Below are positions 61,847 to 64,000 of a stretch of 64,000 bases of DNA, in pieces. The translations under genes were made by a program, and so were the position numbers. Below the pieces are notes generated by a model. It did not search any database. It was not told the origin of the DNA and saw only the letters and a program-made list of their open reading frames with translations. Numbering within the stretch: position 1 is the first letter of the stretch; the number at the start of each line of letters is the position of its first letter. The stretch is taken from positions 186,001 to 250,000 of the forward strand of contig CAWHUM010000014.1 in NCBI GenBank assembly GCA_963832445.1, read 5' to 3'. The stretch comes from AWTP1-13 sp963832445 (GTDB taxonomy: Bacteria; Pseudomonadota; Alphaproteobacteria; Rhizobiales; Hyphomicrobiaceae).

Positions 61847-62047
61847 TAGCCAGCCTGCCGGCGGGAGCATGTATCACTTCCGCTGTTCCGGACCGGCCAG
61901 TGCAGGCTAAGATGACCGGACGGACGTGTATCGGTGCGGACACATGTGCTGCGTTAAGGTTATGGCGTTAAGCGTTTGGCAATCTTGCTCGATCAGTACC
62001 GATAATGGCGAGACTCCGCTCTCGTCGAAACTGGCGGTGGCTGACTC

Positions 62048-62452
62048 GTGCAAATGATTGCAACATTCCTCGACGGCTTGTGGGCAAGTCTGCCGGGGTG
62101 GATCGCCATCTTCGGGGGTCTGCTGGGGCTCGCGCTTCTTGTGCGCGCCGACCGGGTGCGCAAGAACCGGCACCAGCCCGCCGGGCCGCGAGCCGCCGCA
62201 CCCCAGCCCAAGCCCGTCGAAGCACCACAAAGCAAGACCGAGTTGGCCCTGCAGGAGCTGGCGCGGGCGCCGGACCTGCAATCCATGCAGGCGCGCGCGG
62301 CGGAGCAGATCGATGCGGCCGAGCATGCTTTGAACCGGCTGCTCGCCGAATGCGCGAGTGTTGCCGACCTGCCGATCGAGCCGACGTTGACGCCGGAGCG
62401 GCAACTGAAGGCCGAAGCTCCAGCGCCGGCACGCCAGTCGCTCGCGGCTTAA
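62048..62452 (+). CDS. Hypothetical protein with one membrane segment
   Basis: About 134 residues from a GTG at 62048 (or 132 from the ATG at 62054). One N-terminal helix (LPGWIAIFGGLLGLALLVRA) then a Pro/Ala-rich linker and a helical region LALQELARAPDLQSMQARAA with EQIDAAEHALNRLLAECA. Bitopic, mostly cytoplasmic. No family recognised. Confidence 0.55.
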   Translation: MQMIATFLDGLWASLPGWIAIFGGLLGLALLVRADRVRKNRHQPAGPRAAAPQPKPVEAPQSKTELALQELARAPDLQSMQARAAEQIDAAEHALNRLLAECASVADLPIEPTLTPERQLKAEAPAPARQSLAA

Positions 62453-62564
62453 GTCTCTCGCGGCAAACTTGGAGACGTGCAGAGGCGGCACGCGCTCGCA
62501 TGGGTTCCGGCGTGGTCCTGCTTGTGCCCTTGTCGGGCACTTGCGGCGCCGGGATCATTCACCG

Positions 62565-63359
62565 TTACGGTTTGAAGAATTCGATGAGCGCGTCCAGCAC
62601 GGCGTCGGGCGCCTCGGCCATCAGCATGTGGCCGCTGTTGGGGATGGTGACGATCCGGATGCCGGTAATCTTGTCAGCGAGCTGGCGCCCGATGCTGGGC
62701 GGCGACATGAAATCGCTGGCGCCGATGATGACCAGCGCCGGGCAACGCACACGCGCTGCCGCCTCCGGCCCAGACTTCCACTGGTTGCAGGCTTCGAAGG
62801 CGGCGTAGAGCGTGCCCGGACGGTTGCGGGCCAGCAGCGCCATGGAGCCGCCGGACATCCACAGACCGGGCGCGGGATTGCCGCCGACCTTGGCGCGGGG
62901 CCCGAGCGACCAGCTGGTGATCATCTGATGCGCTTTCTCCGGCGCGTCGTGGGCCGCGGTGAGCAGGGCTTCGTTGACCGGCATGGCAAGCGACGTGCCG
63001 AGCAGCGCAATGCGCGAGATGCGCTCGGGAAATGCGGCTGCCGCCTCCAGTGCTATGCCACCGCCCATGGAGTGGCCGACCAGCGCCGCTTGCTCGACCT
63101 TGGCGGCATCCATGAGCCGCACGATCCATTGCGCCATGGCGGGAATGGTGGCCAGCGCCTCACCGTCGGAGCGGCCGTGGCCCGGCATGTCGGGGGCAAG
63201 CACGGCGTGGCCGTGCCAGGCGAACCAGCGCGCCGGCAGCTGCCAGTTGGTGTGATCCTGCCCGGCGCCATGGACGAAGATGACCGTGGGTTTGGCCGGA
63301 TCGAACGACCGCCCGCCCGTTGCCGCGTAGACCTTGTGCCCGTCGACCTTCAGCTCCAT
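62565..63359 (-). CDS. Alpha/beta hydrolase
   Basis: 264 residues. VIFVHGAGQDHTNWQLPARW, Ser in ALVGHSMGGGIALEAAAAFP, Asp in LVIIGASDFMSPPS and His in IPNSGHMLMAEAPD. Esterase or proline-iminopeptidase-like; substrate unknown. It is four bases after the metY stop on the same strand, so likely cotranscribed with it. Confidence 0.88.
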   Translation of the reverse strand: MELKVDGHKVYAATGGRSFDPAKPTVIFVHGAGQDHTNWQLPARWFAWHGHAVLAPDMPGHGRSDGEALATIPAMAQWIVRLMDAAKVEQAALVGHSMGGGIALEAAAAFPERISRIALLGTSLAMPVNEALLTAAHDAPEKAHQMITSWSLGPRAKVGGNPAPGLWMSGGSMALLARNRPGTLYAAFEACNQWKSGPEAAARVRCPALVIIGASDFMSPPSIGRQLADKITGIRIVTIPNSGHMLMAEAPDAVLDALIEFFKP

Positions 63360-63363
63360 GGCA

Positions 63364-64000
63364 TCACCCCTTCTGCGAGGCGGCGAGCGCCTGGGCGAGA
63401 TCGTCGATCAGGTCCTGCGGGTCTTCCAGCCCGATCGACAGGCGCACCAGCTCCTCGCCGACGCCGGCCCTGGCGAGGTCCTCGACGCTCATCTGCTGGT
63501 GCGTGGTGCTGGCGGGGTGGATCACCAGGCTCTTGGCGTCGCCGACGTTGGCAAGATGCGAGAAGGTGCGCAGCCGCTCGATCAGCTTGGCGCCGGCCTT
63601 GCGCCCGCCCTTGATGCCGAAGCTCATGATCGCGCCCGCGCCCTTGGGGCATTGGCGCTTGGCGAGCGCGTGGTCGGGGTGGCTTTCCAGCCCCGGATAC
63701 TTCACCCAGGCGACGGCCGCGTGCTTCTCCAGGAAGTCGGCGACGGCCTCGGCGTTGGCGACGTGGCGGGCCATGCGCACGGGCAGCGTTTCTATCCCCT
63801 GCAGCAGGTAGAAGGCGTTGGCGGGGCTCATGCAGGCGCCGAAGTCGCGCAGGCCCTCGGCGCGGGCGCGCATGATGAAGGCGGCGGGCCCGAACTCCTC
63901 GGCGAACGAGATGCCGTGATAGCCGGCGTAGGGCTCGGTCATGGTGGGGAACTTGCCCGACGCCGCCCAGTCGAAGCGGCCGCCGTCGACCAGGATGCCG
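63364..64000 (-). CDS. metY: O-acetylhomoserine sulfhydrylase, 5' end cut off
   Basis: Last 212 codons of a Cys/Met-metabolism PLP enzyme. Visible: GILVDGGRFDWAAS, then EPYAGYHGISFAEEFG, SPANAFYLLQGIETLPVRMA and HPASTTHQQMSVEDLARAGV with GEELVRLSIGLEDPQDLIDD, the usual end. The catalytic Lys lies outside the window. Reading O-acetylhomoserine aminocarboxypropyltransferase is favoured over MetB by the GYHG-x-x-F and length; a sulfide-dependent homocysteine synthase. Confidence 0.92.
   Translation of the reverse strand, partial: GILVDGGRFDWAASGKFPTMTEPYAGYHGISFAEEFGPAAFIMRARAEGLRDFGACMSPANAFYLLQGIETLPVRMARHVANAEAVADFLEKHAAVAWVKYPGLESHPDHALAKRQCPKGAGAIMSFGIKGGRKAGAKLIERLRTFSHLANVGDAKSLVIHPASTTHQQMSVEDLARAGVGEELVRLSIGLEDPQDLIDDLAQALAASQKG

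Overview
The window is GC-rich chromosomal DNA of an alphaproteobacterium, most likely a member of the Hyphomicrobiales (Rhizobiales). The main signs are the ChvI/ChvG two-component system joined to an HprK-EIIA(Man)-HPr phosphotransferase cluster close to pckA, a membrane-bound ferritin (MbfA) gene with an Irr-type iron-control box, a DUF2852 protein, and small conserved proteins typical of Bradyrhizobium-like genomes. Protein-coding genes cover most of the 64 kb on both strands. I found no tRNA, rRNA, CRISPR array, prophage or intact transposase.

Layout: 1-3.3 kb holds the start of pstS, a CYTH-CHAD (polyphosphate-type) protein and a DUF2852 protein. 3.3-10.2 kb holds galU, a lytic transglycosylase, rpmI-rplT and pheS-pheT. 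10.2-14.4 kb holds an XRE regulator, mbfA, lepA and a globin. 14.6-17.2 kb holds an isochorismatase-type amidohydrolase and an NCS2-type permease, each behind a sigma-54-like promoter. 17.2-18.6 kb holds a DUF6745 gene and its small overlapping partner. 19.1-23.2 kb holds kdsD, a Spy-like protein, an acetyltransferase and an NfeD-NfeD-SPFH cluster. 23.4-29 kb holds hemH, ugd, a polysaccharide NDP-sugar dehydratase and a second CHAD protein. 29.1-36.2 kb holds thiSGE, an LplT-like MFS protein, PhoX, ubiE and a haloacetate dehalogenase-like enzyme. 36.9-40.8 kb holds nadD, rsfS, rlmH, a flavin-dependent oxidoreductase and a DUF938 methyltransferase. 40.9-50 kb holds a heparinase II/III protein, HPr, EIIA, HprK, ChvG, ChvI, a HugZ-like protein and pckA. 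50-64 kb is more accessory: small proteins, DUF2267, RraA-like, a chemotaxis-receptor fossil, a fused CoA-transferase, five hydrolases, an HNH endonuclease, AlkA, GluQ and the truncated metY.

Functional threads: phosphate (pstS, two CHAD proteins, PhoX), iron and heme (mbfA, hemH, HugZ-like protein, globin), cell envelope (galU, ugd, capD-like, kdsD, heparinase, ChvGI), nitrogen scavenging (the two sigma-54 units) and carbon/nitrogen control (the HPr system beside pckA).

Six genes (CYTH-CHAD, SPFH, hemH, rlmH, DUF938 and pckA) each carry one +1 or -1 frame change that, if corrected, restores a full-length family member. Because hemH, rlmH and pckA are normally conserved, indel errors in the assembly are the simplest explanation, but real decay cannot be excluded from the sequence alone. 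The least explained stretch is 57.03-57.94 kb: it is non-coding, with a DnaA-box-like site, degenerate direct repeats and a run of hairpins.
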